From an uncultured Clostridia bacterium (GTDB taxonomy: Bacteria > Bacillota > Clostridia > Lachnospirales > Lachnospiraceae): a DNA stretch of 64,000 bases. Both the position numbers and the translations under genes were made by a program. Where the stretch lies: the NCBI GenBank assembly GCA_948472945.1, contig CAOKVX010000001.1, positions 62,001 through 126,000 on the forward strand, read 5' to 3'. The notes under the pieces are model-generated. The model saw only the letters and a program-made list of their open reading frames with translations. It made no database searches and was not told the DNA's origin. This document shows, one piece after another, positions 1-7,566 of the stretch (its first letter is position 1; each line of letters opens with the position of its first letter).

Positions 1-455
1 CGGTGGGAATGGCTCTCTCCGCAAAGCTTTCAGGTGATGACTACCGTGTATATACGCTTCTTGGAGACGGTGAAATTCAGGAAGGACAGGTTTGGGAGGC
101 GTCAATGTTTGCCGGACATAGAAAGCTCGATAATCTTGTGGTAATCGTTGACAACAACGGACTGCAGATTGACGGTAAAATTGAGGACGTATGTTCACCT
201 TATCCGATTGACAAGAAGTTTGAAGCATTCAATTTCCACGTAATAAATATTTACGGACATGACTTTGACCAGATAAGGGCAGCCTTTAAGGAGGCCAAAG
301 AAACTAAAGGTATGCCTACGGCAATTATCGCAAAGACCGTAAAGGGCAGAGGCGTGTCATTTATGGAAAACAATGCAGGATGGCATGGAAAAGCTCCTAA
401 TGATGATGAGTTTGGTACTGCTATGGCAGATTTAGAGAAAGCAGGTGAAAAATAA
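1..455 (+). CDS. Transketolase, N-terminal subunit (5'-truncated by window)
   Basis: Carboxy-terminal half of the thiamine-diphosphate-binding subunit of a split transketolase (pentose phosphate pathway, cytoplasm). The reading frame is open from the window edge, so the true start lies upstream. The segment GDGEIQEGQVWEA followed about 20 residues later by VDNN is the GDG...N diphosphate/Mg-binding motif of this family. A whole N-terminal subunit is usually about 270 residues; 150 are visible. The TAA stop shares one base with the ATG of the C-terminal subunit, so the pair is translationally coupled. Confidence 0.93.
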   Translation, partial: VGMALSAKLSGDDYRVYTLLGDGEIQEGQVWEASMFAGHRKLDNLVVIVDNNGLQIDGKIEDVCSPYPIDKKFEAFNFHVINIYGHDFDQIRAAFKEAKETKGMPTAIIAKTVKGRGVSFMENNAGWHGKAPNDDEFGTAMADLEKAGEK

Positions 456-1396
456 TGGCAGAGGTTAAAATGATTGCAACAAGACAGAGCTATGGCAATG
501 CGCTTGCAGAGTACGGTGCTGAATATGATAACCTTGTAGTTCTTGACGCGGACCTTGCGGGAGCTACACAGACCGGTATTTTCAAGAAAGCATTCCCTGA
601 AAGACATATAGACTGTGGAATTGCCGAGTGTAATATGGCTGGTATCGCTGCAGGACTTGCTACTACCGGAAAGATTCCTTTTATGAGTACATTTGCTATG
701 TTCGCTGCGGGACGTGCATTTGAGCAGGTGCGTAACTCAATCGGATATCCGCACCTTAACGTAAAGATAGGCGCTACACATGCGGGAATATCCGTAGGTG
801 AGGACGGCGCGTCGCACCAGTGCTGTGAGGACGTAGCCCTTATGAGGACAATTCCGGGAATGACGGTTATAGTTCCTTCGGACGACGTGGAAGCTAAGGC
901 GGCAGTTAAGGCTGCTATTGAGATGGAGGGACCTTGTTATTTAAGGTTTGGAAGGCTTGCAGTGCCTGTAATTAACGACAATGAAGATTACAAATTTGAG
1001 ATAGGTAAAGGTATTGTGCTCCGCGAAGGAAAAGACGTAACCCTTATAGCTTCAGGACTTGAGGTTGCCGAGACGCTTGCTGCTGCTGAGAAACTTGCTG
1101 CTGATGGAATTGACGCAAAGGTCATAAACATCCATACAATTAAACCGCTCGACAACGAACTTGTTATCGCTTCTGCGAAAGAGACCAGAAAGGTTGTAAC
1201 AATTGAGGAACATTCCGTAATCGGAGGACTTGGAAGCGCAGTCTGCGACGTCCTTTCAGAGAACTGTCCTGTAAAGGTTCTCAAGATTGGCGTTGAAGAT
1301 ACATTCGGCGAGTCGGGTCCGGCCAAGGAGCTTATCAAGAAATATGAGCTTGATTCGGAAGGCATATATAAGAAAGTAAAAGCTTTCATGGCTTAA
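455..1396 (+). CDS. Transketolase, C-terminal subunit
   Basis: Pyrimidine-binding and C-terminal regulatory domains of the split transketolase, 313 residues, the normal length for this subunit. Visible landmarks are IDCGIAECNMAGIAAGLA (the glutamate that contacts the ThDP aminopyrimidine), TFAMFAAGRAFEQVRNSIGYPHLNVKIGATHAG and the C-terminal domain around VVTIEEHSVIGGLGSAVCDVL. It works with the preceding gene to transfer two-carbon ketol units between sugar phosphates. Expression ends at the hairpin at 1474-1496. Confidence 0.95.
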   Translation: MAEVKMIATRQSYGNALAEYGAEYDNLVVLDADLAGATQTGIFKKAFPERHIDCGIAECNMAGIAAGLATTGKIPFMSTFAMFAAGRAFEQVRNSIGYPHLNVKIGATHAGISVGEDGASHQCCEDVALMRTIPGMTVIVPSDDVEAKAAVKAAIEMEGPCYLRFGRLAVPVINDNEDYKFEIGKGIVLREGKDVTLIASGLEVAETLAAAEKLAADGIDAKVINIHTIKPLDNELVIASAKETRKVVTIEEHSVIGGLGSAVCDVLSENCPVKVLKIGVEDTFGESGPAKELIKKYELDSEGIYKKVKAFMA

Positions 1397-1473
1397 TATA
1401 ACTATATAATATGATATTTATTCCTGTCGGCAATTATTGTATGATTATCCGGACGCTGACAGGGCAAAAAATT

Positions 1474-1503
1474 ATGGGGCGGTTTTTCCGCCCCATTTTA
1501 TTT
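1474..1503. terminator. Bidirectional rho-independent terminator
   Basis: A perfect 9-bp stem, ATGGGGCGG / CCGCCCCAT (1474-1482 with 1488-1496), closes a TTTTT loop. It is followed by TTTTATTTAA on + and, read on the other strand, by AATTTTTTGCC, so it can stop both the transketolase mRNA and the converging minus-strand gene ending at 1502. Confidence 0.9.
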
Positions 1504-2581
1504 AATGCTTAGCCATATCAAGATGCTGAATTGTTCCGGCCATACCGTTTTCATATAGAAAAATACCGGTCTTCCTTATTCTTGCATTGACCCTGTTATC
1601 TGTTTCTGAGTTCAAGGAAAAGTCCGTATCGGAATTTCCAAGGTATATCGCACCGATGCCTGCTGCTGATATAGGTATAAGAATATCCCTGCCGGACGAA
1701 TCTTTAGACCATATTTTGAGCGCTCCGAATATGGCATCCGCCTCGTCAATCCAACCGTTGCCGTCAAGGTCGTATGCCGCAAGGTCGGCGAATCCGTCGC
1801 CGCTTGAGGTACCGAAAAGCTCCGAGCCGTCGTTTATAATGCCGTCGTTGTTTTTGTCAAGCGCCAGAAAACCGCTGCCTGACGCAAGACCTGATATTTT
1901 GTCTTTTATTCCGTCTGCGTCAATGTCAAAATAAAATACTTGGTCTGTCACATCGGCATTGAGGCTGTCCAGATTTATTACTAGCGGGTCGCACAGGGAT
2001 GTTTTTTTGGCAGCTCCCCAGTTTATACTTCCCGCATAGTATTCTTCAAACTGTCGGCTCATTTTAACGGATATTCCAAAGTCAATCTCACGTCCGTCCG
2101 CAGTTTTTACCTTGCCGGAAGTCTCAAATGATGTGGTCTCTGATTCGGAATGGTAATATTCCTCTGAAAAACTTCCTCCTTCGGCCTGCTGCGCTGTTCT
2201 GCCAAATGCATTTGATATGAAGTTGTCTTTGTCAAAACTGTCCATGCCAAACATAAGCTCTAATATGTAGTTGAACGTCATATCAAATATCATATGATGC
2301 ACGCTCTTTTCAGTTGAAATTGAAATCTTGTTTATTTTCTTGGTACGGTTGAAATGTTCAATCGGATTGTCCGAAGATGTGTCAGTTTTTGTTTCCTTAA
2401 TATCGCCTGACATTAGACTGCGTTTCTCAGAACCTGTCTCCTCGGAAGAATGATTGGTATAATCCAATGTCCTGTTGCGAGTTCCGCCGCTGTCCCAGCT
2501 GCTTTCAGAAGTAGAGTAGGAAGTTGTTTGCTCGTACTTTCTATATGAGGACATAGAGACGTCACTTGACTGTATAAACAT
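1502..2581 (-). CDS. DxDxDG calcium-loop protein, function unknown
   Basis: A 359-residue protein with no signal peptide or membrane segment. The first 100 residues are Ser/Thr/Glu-rich and low complexity. The C-terminal third holds three acidic loops of the DxDxDG type: FDIDADGIKDK, LDKNNDGIIND and YDLDGNGWIDE, in the pattern also seen in VCBS/haemolysin-like calcium-binding proteins (SGFLALD...GSELFG...GFADLAAYDLDGNGWIDEADAIF...LKIW). I start it at the ATG at 2579-2581 because AAGGAGG lies at the right distance; an upstream in-frame TTG at 2599 would bury the ribosome site in the gene. It has its own sigma-28-like promoter, suggesting co-expression with motility genes. Its biochemical role is not recognised. 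Confidence 0.8.
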   Translation of the reverse strand: MFIQSSDVSMSSYRKYEQTTSYSTSESSWDSGGTRNRTLDYTNHSSEETGSEKRSLMSGDIKETKTDTSSDNPIEHFNRTKKINKISISTEKSVHHMIFDMTFNYILELMFGMDSFDKDNFISNAFGRTAQQAEGGSFSEEYYHSESETTSFETSGKVKTADGREIDFGISVKMSRQFEEYYAGSINWGAAKKTSLCDPLVINLDSLNADVTDQVFYFDIDADGIKDKISGLASGSGFLALDKNNDGIINDGSELFGTSSGDGFADLAAYDLDGNGWIDEADAIFGALKIWSKDSSGRDILIPISAAGIGAIYLGNSDTDFSLNSETDNRVNARIRKTGIFLYENGMAGTIQHLDMAKH

Positions 2582-2600
2582 TTGCTCCTCCTTATTCAAT

Positions 2601-2659
2601 TAAAAAAGGATGGCAGACATATACAAAGACTTCCCTTTCTCTGTAATGTAATACCATCC
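2601..2659 (-). promoter_or_regulatory. Leader hairpin with U-run (possible attenuator)
   Basis: On the minus strand the untranslated leader of the calcium-loop gene contains GGATGG ... CCATCC (2654-2659 with 2608-2613) followed at once by TTTTTTA (2601-2607), then the ribosome site. This has the form of a weak terminator in a 5' leader. The stem is only 6 bp with a long loop. Confidence 0.35.
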
Positions 2660-2690
2660 TTGGTCTTGTGTTCACATGCATGTATTATCT

Positions 2691-2717
2691 ATATCGGTCT
2701 TAGTTTGGAAAATCTTA
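2691..2717 (-). promoter_or_regulatory. Sigma-28 (SigD/FliA)-type promoter
   Basis: Read on the minus strand: TAAG, 15 bases, ACCGATAT. The Firmicute SigD consensus is TAAA-N15-GCCGATAT, so 10 of 12 positions and the exact spacing match. It lies about 110 bases upstream of the ATG at 2581. Sigma-28 drives late flagellar and autolysin genes. Confidence 0.55.
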
Positions 2718-2759
2718 ACTAAATAGGGAGCGGATTATGCAAAATGCGCGTATTATCTT

Positions 2760-2784
2760 GGATTAAAATTGGAGCCTTTAATCC
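2760..2784. promoter_or_regulatory. Dyad symmetry upstream of symporter gene
   Basis: Perfect 8-bp inverted repeat GGATTAAA / TTTAATCC separated by 9 bases, 70 bases before the symporter start. It could be an operator or the base of an RNA hairpin; no T-run follows. Confidence 0.35.
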
Positions 2785-2853
2785 GGGGGAATAAAAATCC
2801 TGATAATAGGAATAATGAAACTAAGGATAAACTAAGAAAATAGGTGAGTTATT

Positions 2854-4245
2854 TTGAGATTATCAGGAAAAGAGAAGCTTTCCTTTGCACTTGGGGCAGT
2901 CGGAAAAGATATGGTATATATGCTGACTGCGTCATATATATTGTATTATTATGAGGATTTGCTTGGGGTAAAGGCCTTTGTCATGGGAGTAATCCTAATG
3001 GCGGCAAGGGTTTTTGATGCGTTCAATGACCCGGTGATGGGAGTTCTTGTCGCGAAGACGCGTACAAGATGGGGTAAATTCAGGCCGTGGCTGTTTTGGG
3101 GGACCATACTTAACTCTGTGTTCCTGTTTTTGTTGTTTGCGGCTCCGCCGGCGCTTGACGGAGCGGGTCTCGTGGCTTATGTGTCTTTTATATATATAAT
3201 ATGGGGAGTAACCTACACGATGATGGACATTCCATTTTGGTCTATGATTCCCGCATTTACTAGGGGAGGAAAGGAACGCGAGAGTATGTCCACGTTAGGA
3301 CGCTCAAGTGCGGGAGTCGGTTCGGCGCTGATTACAATAATAACTATGAAATGTGTATATATGCTCGGAAACGGTGATGAAGCCGAGGGATTTAAATGGT
3401 TTTCGCTTATCATATCGCTTTTGTTTATACTGTTTATTTTATTTACATGTGCAAGTATAAGGGAAAAGTCGACTGTAAACATTGAAAGCCCGTCAGTTAA
3501 GGAAATGTTTAAGTCTCTTATACGCAATGACCAGGCGATGGCTATTGTCATTACGATAGTTCTAATAAATTGTTCAATATATATTACCACAAATCTTTTA
3601 ATCTATTTTTTCAAATATGATTTTGGCGGGGACGACTGGTACAATACGTTTGGATTGTATAACAGCTTTGGCGGCGGCATGCAGATTGCTGCCATGATAC
3701 TTCTTTTTCCGCTGCTGCGCAGGTTCTTTAGTACTACAAAAATATTTTATTTAAGTCTAATGAGCGAAATTTTTGGATATATGATATTTTACGGCATGAC
3801 GTATTTTAATATGTTATCTCTGGGGGCGCTGCTGATTCCATCATTTTTTATATTTGCCTCAAATGGAATACTGCTTGTGCTGACAACGGTTTTTCTCGCA
3901 AATACTGTTGAATACGGCGAGCTTAAAAACAACAGAAGGGATGAGAGCGTTATATTTTCGATGCAGACGTTTGTAGTAAAGCTTGCGTCCGGCGCTGCCG
4001 CGCTCATAGTATCAATATGCCTAAGCATATTTCATTTAAGCGGCGAGGTTGAGGGAGCGTTGACGGAGGCTCCGTCTGATTCCATAGCGGGGCTTCGCAT
4101 TACCATGACGCTTGTACCTATAATAGGTCTTATCGCCGCATTAATATATTTTAAAAAGCGCTATATACTTACGGATGAAAAAGTTGAGGAGATTACCTCA
4201 GAAATCAGGCGGAGAAATGAAAAGGAGCAGGACGGAAAGATATGA
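2854..4245 (+). CDS. GPH-family sugar:cation symporter (MelB-like)
   Basis: Integral membrane permease of about 12 segments and 463 residues, the normal size for glycoside-pentoside-hexuronide symporters. The signature region FDAFNDPVMGVLVAKTRTRWGKFRPWL (about residues 50-75) is the cytoplasmic loop 2-3 motif of this family. The next gene is an alpha-galactosidase whose ATG overlaps the stop (ATGA), so alpha-galactosides such as melibiose or raffinose are the likely cargo (inference). The start is TTG, chosen because AGGTGAG lies 6 bases upstream and the protein then opens with the usual MRLSGKEKLSFALGAVGKDMVY. Confidence 0.88.
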   Translation: MRLSGKEKLSFALGAVGKDMVYMLTASYILYYYEDLLGVKAFVMGVILMAARVFDAFNDPVMGVLVAKTRTRWGKFRPWLFWGTILNSVFLFLLFAAPPALDGAGLVAYVSFIYIIWGVTYTMMDIPFWSMIPAFTRGGKERESMSTLGRSSAGVGSALITIITMKCVYMLGNGDEAEGFKWFSLIISLLFILFILFTCASIREKSTVNIESPSVKEMFKSLIRNDQAMAIVITIVLINCSIYITTNLLIYFFKYDFGGDDWYNTFGLYNSFGGGMQIAAMILLFPLLRRFFSTTKIFYLSLMSEIFGYMIFYGMTYFNMLSLGALLIPSFFIFASNGILLVLTTVFLANTVEYGELKNNRRDESVIFSMQTFVVKLASGAAALIVSICLSIFHLSGEVEGALTEAPSDSIAGLRITMTLVPIIGLIAALIYFKKRYILTDEKVEEITSEIRRRNEKEQDGKI

Positions 4246-6515
4246 TATATGTAAAGGACAATCTGTTTGCACTGCACACGGAAACCGTGTCATACGTTTT
4301 CAGGGCGACGGACTCGCTGCATCTGGAGCATCTGCATTTTGGCAGGAAAATTACGGTTGATGACAGAAGCATTCCTGCTTTGATGGAAAAGCAGGAATTT
4401 TTAACGGGCGGCCTCAATTCATATGATGAGGAACACAGGAGTCTCTCTCTTGAGAACTATATGCTTGAGATGTCGTCGTACGGAAAAGGTGACATACGCG
4501 AGCCGTTTGTTGAGATTATATACGAGGACGGCAGCAGTACGTCGGATTTTTTGTATGACGGTTATAAGGTGATGCACGAAAAGCCTGAGTATGAGACCCT
4601 TCCGGGCTCATATTCGGATTACGGCAGGTCGGAGCAGCTTGTCATATATTTGAGGGAAAGGTACAGCGGAATTGTTATTGAACTTCATTATTATGTATAT
4701 GAGCGGTGTGACGTTATATGCAGGAGCGCGAAACTGCGGAATGAAAGTATTCAGACTGTCAACCTTAAGAGGCTTATGAGCGCGCAGGTTGATTTCGATG
4801 ACTCGGATTTTATTTTCACACATTTCAACGGCGCATGGATTAGGGAAATGAACCGGGTTGACAATGCGGTTACGGCCGGCAGAATTGTCAATTCCTCGTA
4901 TACCGGGACTTCGTCGAGCCGGGCCAATCCTTTTGTAATGCTATCGCGCAGGGGAACATCCCAGAATTTTGGTGAGTGTTATGGTTTTAATCTGATATAC
5001 AGTGGAAATCATTATGAAGCTGTCGATGTCGGGAGCTTTTCAAAGCTTAGGTTTGTTAATGGCATTAATCCGCAGGGGTTTTCCTATGTTGTAGGTCCCG
5101 AGGAATATTTTGAGGCCCCGGAGTCGGTGATGAGCTTTTCAAAAGAAGGGTTTAACGGTCTCAGCCGCAATATGCATGAATTTGTGCGCGAGCATATTAT
5201 ACGAGGTACATGGAAATATAAGGAACGGCCTGTGCTTCTAAACAGTTGGGAGGCGGCCTATTTTGATATAAACGAGGAGAAGCTTTTTAGCCTTGCAGAA
5301 GCTGGCGCAGAAGTTGGAATTGAGCTTTTTGTCATGGACGACGGCTGGTTTGGTGAGAGAAATGATGATACGAGTTCCCTAGGCGACTGGGAGGTCAATG
5401 AGAAAAAACTTCCGGGGGGAATTAAAGGAATTGCGGATAAGATTAAACAGCTCGGACTAAAATTCGGAATATGGGTTGAGCCTGAGATGGTGAATGTTAA
5501 AAGCCGTTTGTATGAGAGCCATCCTGAATGGGTAATTGAGATTCCTGACAGGAACCATTCTGAGGGAAGAAACCAGAGAATTCTCGATATGGGAAATAAG
5601 GATGTTCAAAATTATGTTATAGAAACAATGGACAGATTATTTTCTTCGGCGGATATAAGCTATGTTAAATGGGATATGAACCGTACATTTACTGATTATT
5701 ATTCAAAAAATCTTCCTCCGGAAAGACAGGGCGAGATGGCTCACCGCTACGTTGTTGGGCTGTATCGTTGTATAAAAACGCTGACCGGGCGTTTTCCGGA
5801 TATTTTGTTCGAGGGATGCGCGTCTGGCGGTAACAGGTTTGACCTTGGAATACTGTGTTATTTTCCTCAGATATGGGCGAGCGACAATACTGACGCAATG
5901 TGCCGTGCCGAGATACAGGAAGGGTACAGCTATGGATATCCAATGTTAGCCTTGGGGGCGCATGTTTCCTCATGCCCTAACCATCAGACGCTAAGAAGCA
6001 CGCCGCTTGAAACTAGGTTCAATATCGCGGCCTTTGCATTGTGCGGTTATGAGTGCAATCTGTGTGAAATGTCTGAGAATGAGTTAGATGCCATAAGGGA
6101 ACAGATTGAACTTTATAAGGAGTGGCGCTCTGTGCTTCAATTTGGAGATTTTTACAGACATGATGGGACTGGTGCGGGGAATGTGTCTTGGACGTGCGTT
6201 GGAAAGGATAAAAAATACGCCGCCGGTTTGTTGTTTCAGGGGCTTGCGCAGCCAAATATGCCTGATAAAAGGTTTGTGGCGTGCGGGCTAAGGCCCGACG
6301 CAAAGTATCATTTCTATAACAGGAAATTTAAGGTTATGGAGGAGTTCGTTAGTATGCGGGTTGATACGGAAAATGAGGATTACCATGTGTACGGCGATGT
6401 CCTTATGAACTGCGGCGTACGTTTAAGCCAGGGGTTCGCTGCGTCAGGTTACAATGAGCGTGTTAGGGTGTTTCCGGATTTTGCGTCGAGAATCTATTTT
6501 ATGGAGGAGGAATGA
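4242..6515 (+). CDS. Alpha-galactosidase, GH36
   Basis: Cytoplasmic enzyme (no signal peptide) hydrolysing terminal alpha-1,6-galactosyl residues. It has 757 residues: an N-terminal beta-sandwich to about 330, a TIM barrel to about 650 and a C-terminal sheet domain. Asp478 in YVKWDMNR is the expected nucleophile and Asp548 in WASDNTDA the acid/base; VMDDGWFG and FEGCASGGNRFD are further clan-D motifs. It overlaps the symporter stop by four bases, forming an import-and-hydrolysis pair. Its last 17 bases overlap, antisense, the 3' end of the AraC-type regulator, with no terminator visible between them. Confidence 0.95.
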   Translation: MIYVKDNLFALHTETVSYVFRATDSLHLEHLHFGRKITVDDRSIPALMEKQEFLTGGLNSYDEEHRSLSLENYMLEMSSYGKGDIREPFVEIIYEDGSSTSDFLYDGYKVMHEKPEYETLPGSYSDYGRSEQLVIYLRERYSGIVIELHYYVYERCDVICRSAKLRNESIQTVNLKRLMSAQVDFDDSDFIFTHFNGAWIREMNRVDNAVTAGRIVNSSYTGTSSSRANPFVMLSRRGTSQNFGECYGFNLIYSGNHYEAVDVGSFSKLRFVNGINPQGFSYVVGPEEYFEAPESVMSFSKEGFNGLSRNMHEFVREHIIRGTWKYKERPVLLNSWEAAYFDINEEKLFSLAEAGAEVGIELFVMDDGWFGERNDDTSSLGDWEVNEKKLPGGIKGIADKIKQLGLKFGIWVEPEMVNVKSRLYESHPEWVIEIPDRNHSEGRNQRILDMGNKDVQNYVIETMDRLFSSADISYVKWDMNRTFTDYYSKNLPPERQGEMAHRYVVGLYRCIKTLTGRFPDILFEGCASGGNRFDLGILCYFPQIWASDNTDAMCRAEIQEGYSYGYPMLALGAHVSSCPNHQTLRSTPLETRFNIAAFALCGYECNLCEMSENELDAIREQIELYKEWRSVLQFGDFYRHDGTGAGNVSWTCVGKDKKYAAGLLFQGLAQPNMPDKRFVACGLRPDAKYHFYNRKFKVMEEFVSMRVDTENEDYHVYGDVLMNCGVRLSQGFAASGYNERVRVFPDFASRIYFMEEE

Positions 6516-7287
6516 TGGGATTTTTGGATTCCCTGTACTGTGAAGGGCGCATTCCGGTATATTTTTTGAACTGCCTGCAAAAATGTTCCGTGCTGTTATA
6601 ACCTGAATTAATAGCTATTTCGTTAATTGGCTGACCGCTGTGTGCCAAAGAGTGTTTTGAATATCGGATAAGGCTTTCTATTAAGTCCTGCATGCATGTT
6701 GTATTAAAAGCCTCCTTATATAATGAATAGGTATAGGCAGGGCTTATGTGAAGTGATTTCGATATCATCTCCAGCGTCCATTGCTTTTCCGGGTGGTTAA
6801 ATATATTATAGCGGATTTTCAGAAGTTCTTTATAGTAAGGTATATTATCTCTGATTACCGCCGATTCACTGATTTTCATAAATAATATTTTCATAAGGCT
6901 ATTTATAATTTCATGTTTGTTCGGACCCTTTAAGATATTCTCAAAAGCAATCATATCAAAAAGTTTAGATATGCCGTCAGGGTCGCATAAATAGATTGGC
7001 TGTGCGACAGGCAGCATATATTCCGTATAAAAGGGATCGTCGCATGTGAAATGGATAAAGTAGTCTTTATATGGTTCATCGCTGTATGGGCAATAATAAT
7101 ACGGCGTTCCCTTTGGAAAGAAAAACGCCGTATTAGGCGGATATTTTTGCAGAGGGATATTGTCTGTTTTTACACAGATTGACGTTTTTGATACAAGTAA
7201 AAAATCATTAGAAATCCCATTGGGCAGGTTGCATTCAGAAAAATCATTGACATTGTTGTCCAAAACAACGTATTTTACTTGAAACAT
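6499..7287 (-). CDS. AraC-family transcriptional regulator
   Basis: 262-residue sugar-type regulator: an N-terminal cupin-like sensing domain (about 1-150) and a C-terminal double helix-turn-helix (about 165-258) ending in the family signature INEIAINSGYNSTEHFCRQFKKYTGMRPSQYR. ATG is preceded by AAAGGAAC. It is transcribed divergently from the secreted GH2 gene and tail-to-tail with the alpha-galactosidase. The 279-bp divergent region contains promoters for both directions and four TATCAGT boxes, so it most likely controls this glycan locus and itself (inference from layout). Confidence 0.9.
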   Translation of the reverse strand: MFQVKYVVLDNNVNDFSECNLPNGISNDFLLVSKTSICVKTDNIPLQKYPPNTAFFFPKGTPYYYCPYSDEPYKDYFIHFTCDDPFYTEYMLPVAQPIYLCDPDGISKLFDMIAFENILKGPNKHEIINSLMKILFMKISESAVIRDNIPYYKELLKIRYNIFNHPEKQWTLEMISKSLHISPAYTYSLYKEAFNTTCMQDLIESLIRYSKHSLAHSGQPINEIAINSGYNSTEHFCRQFKKYTGMRPSQYRESKNPIIPPP

Positions 7288-7320
7288 GAAATAGGTTCCT
7301 TTCTGTAAAAGTATAAGATA

Positions 7321-7327
7321 TATCAGT
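7321..7327 (+). promoter_or_regulatory. Fourth TATCAGT box at the regulator's transcription start
   Basis: A single TATCAGT that sits just downstream of the -10 box of the minus-strand regulator promoter, at about +2 to +8 of the expected transcript. Binding here would block initiation, consistent with autorepression. Confidence 0.45.
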
Positions 7328-7335
7328 TTATACTA

Positions 7336-7364
7336 AATATATAACATTAAATTTTATACGTCAA
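7336..7364 (-). promoter_or_regulatory. Sigma-A promoter of the AraC-type regulator
   Basis: Minus strand: TTGACG, 17-base spacer, TATATT (plus coordinates 7359-7364 and 7336-7341). Spacing is optimal and five of six bases match in each hexamer. Confidence 0.65.
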
Positions 7365-7434
7365 CTAAAGGGTCTGTATACATATGGCAATCGCGTGGTA
7401 ATTTCTTAAAATTTACGCTGAAGGATTTAATTTC

Positions 7435-7485
7435 TATCAGTAATTTTTATATGATGTATCAGTAAATTGCAAAGAATATATCAGT
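7435..7485 (+). promoter_or_regulatory. AraC-type operator array: three TATCAGT repeats, 22-bp phase
   Basis: TATCAGT begins at 7435, 7457 and 7479, i.e. exactly 22 bp apart, so all three face the same side of the helix. The third box lies inside the spacer of the GH2 promoter and the second abuts its -35 hexamer. AraC proteins bind such same-face direct repeats with two helix-turn-helix units. Confidence 0.7.
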
Positions 7486-7494
7486 GCATATAAT
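7467..7494 (+). promoter_or_regulatory. Sigma-A promoter of the secreted GH2 gene
   Basis: TTGCAA (7467-7472), 16-base spacer, TATAAT (7489-7494), about 70 bases upstream of the start codon. A TATCAGT operator box occupies the spacer. Confidence 0.65.
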
Positions 7495-7566
7495 TGTTGG
7501 ATTTGTTAAACTAAATACGGGAAAACAGGTTAAGGAATTTCATATAAAGAAGCAAGGGGGATGTAT

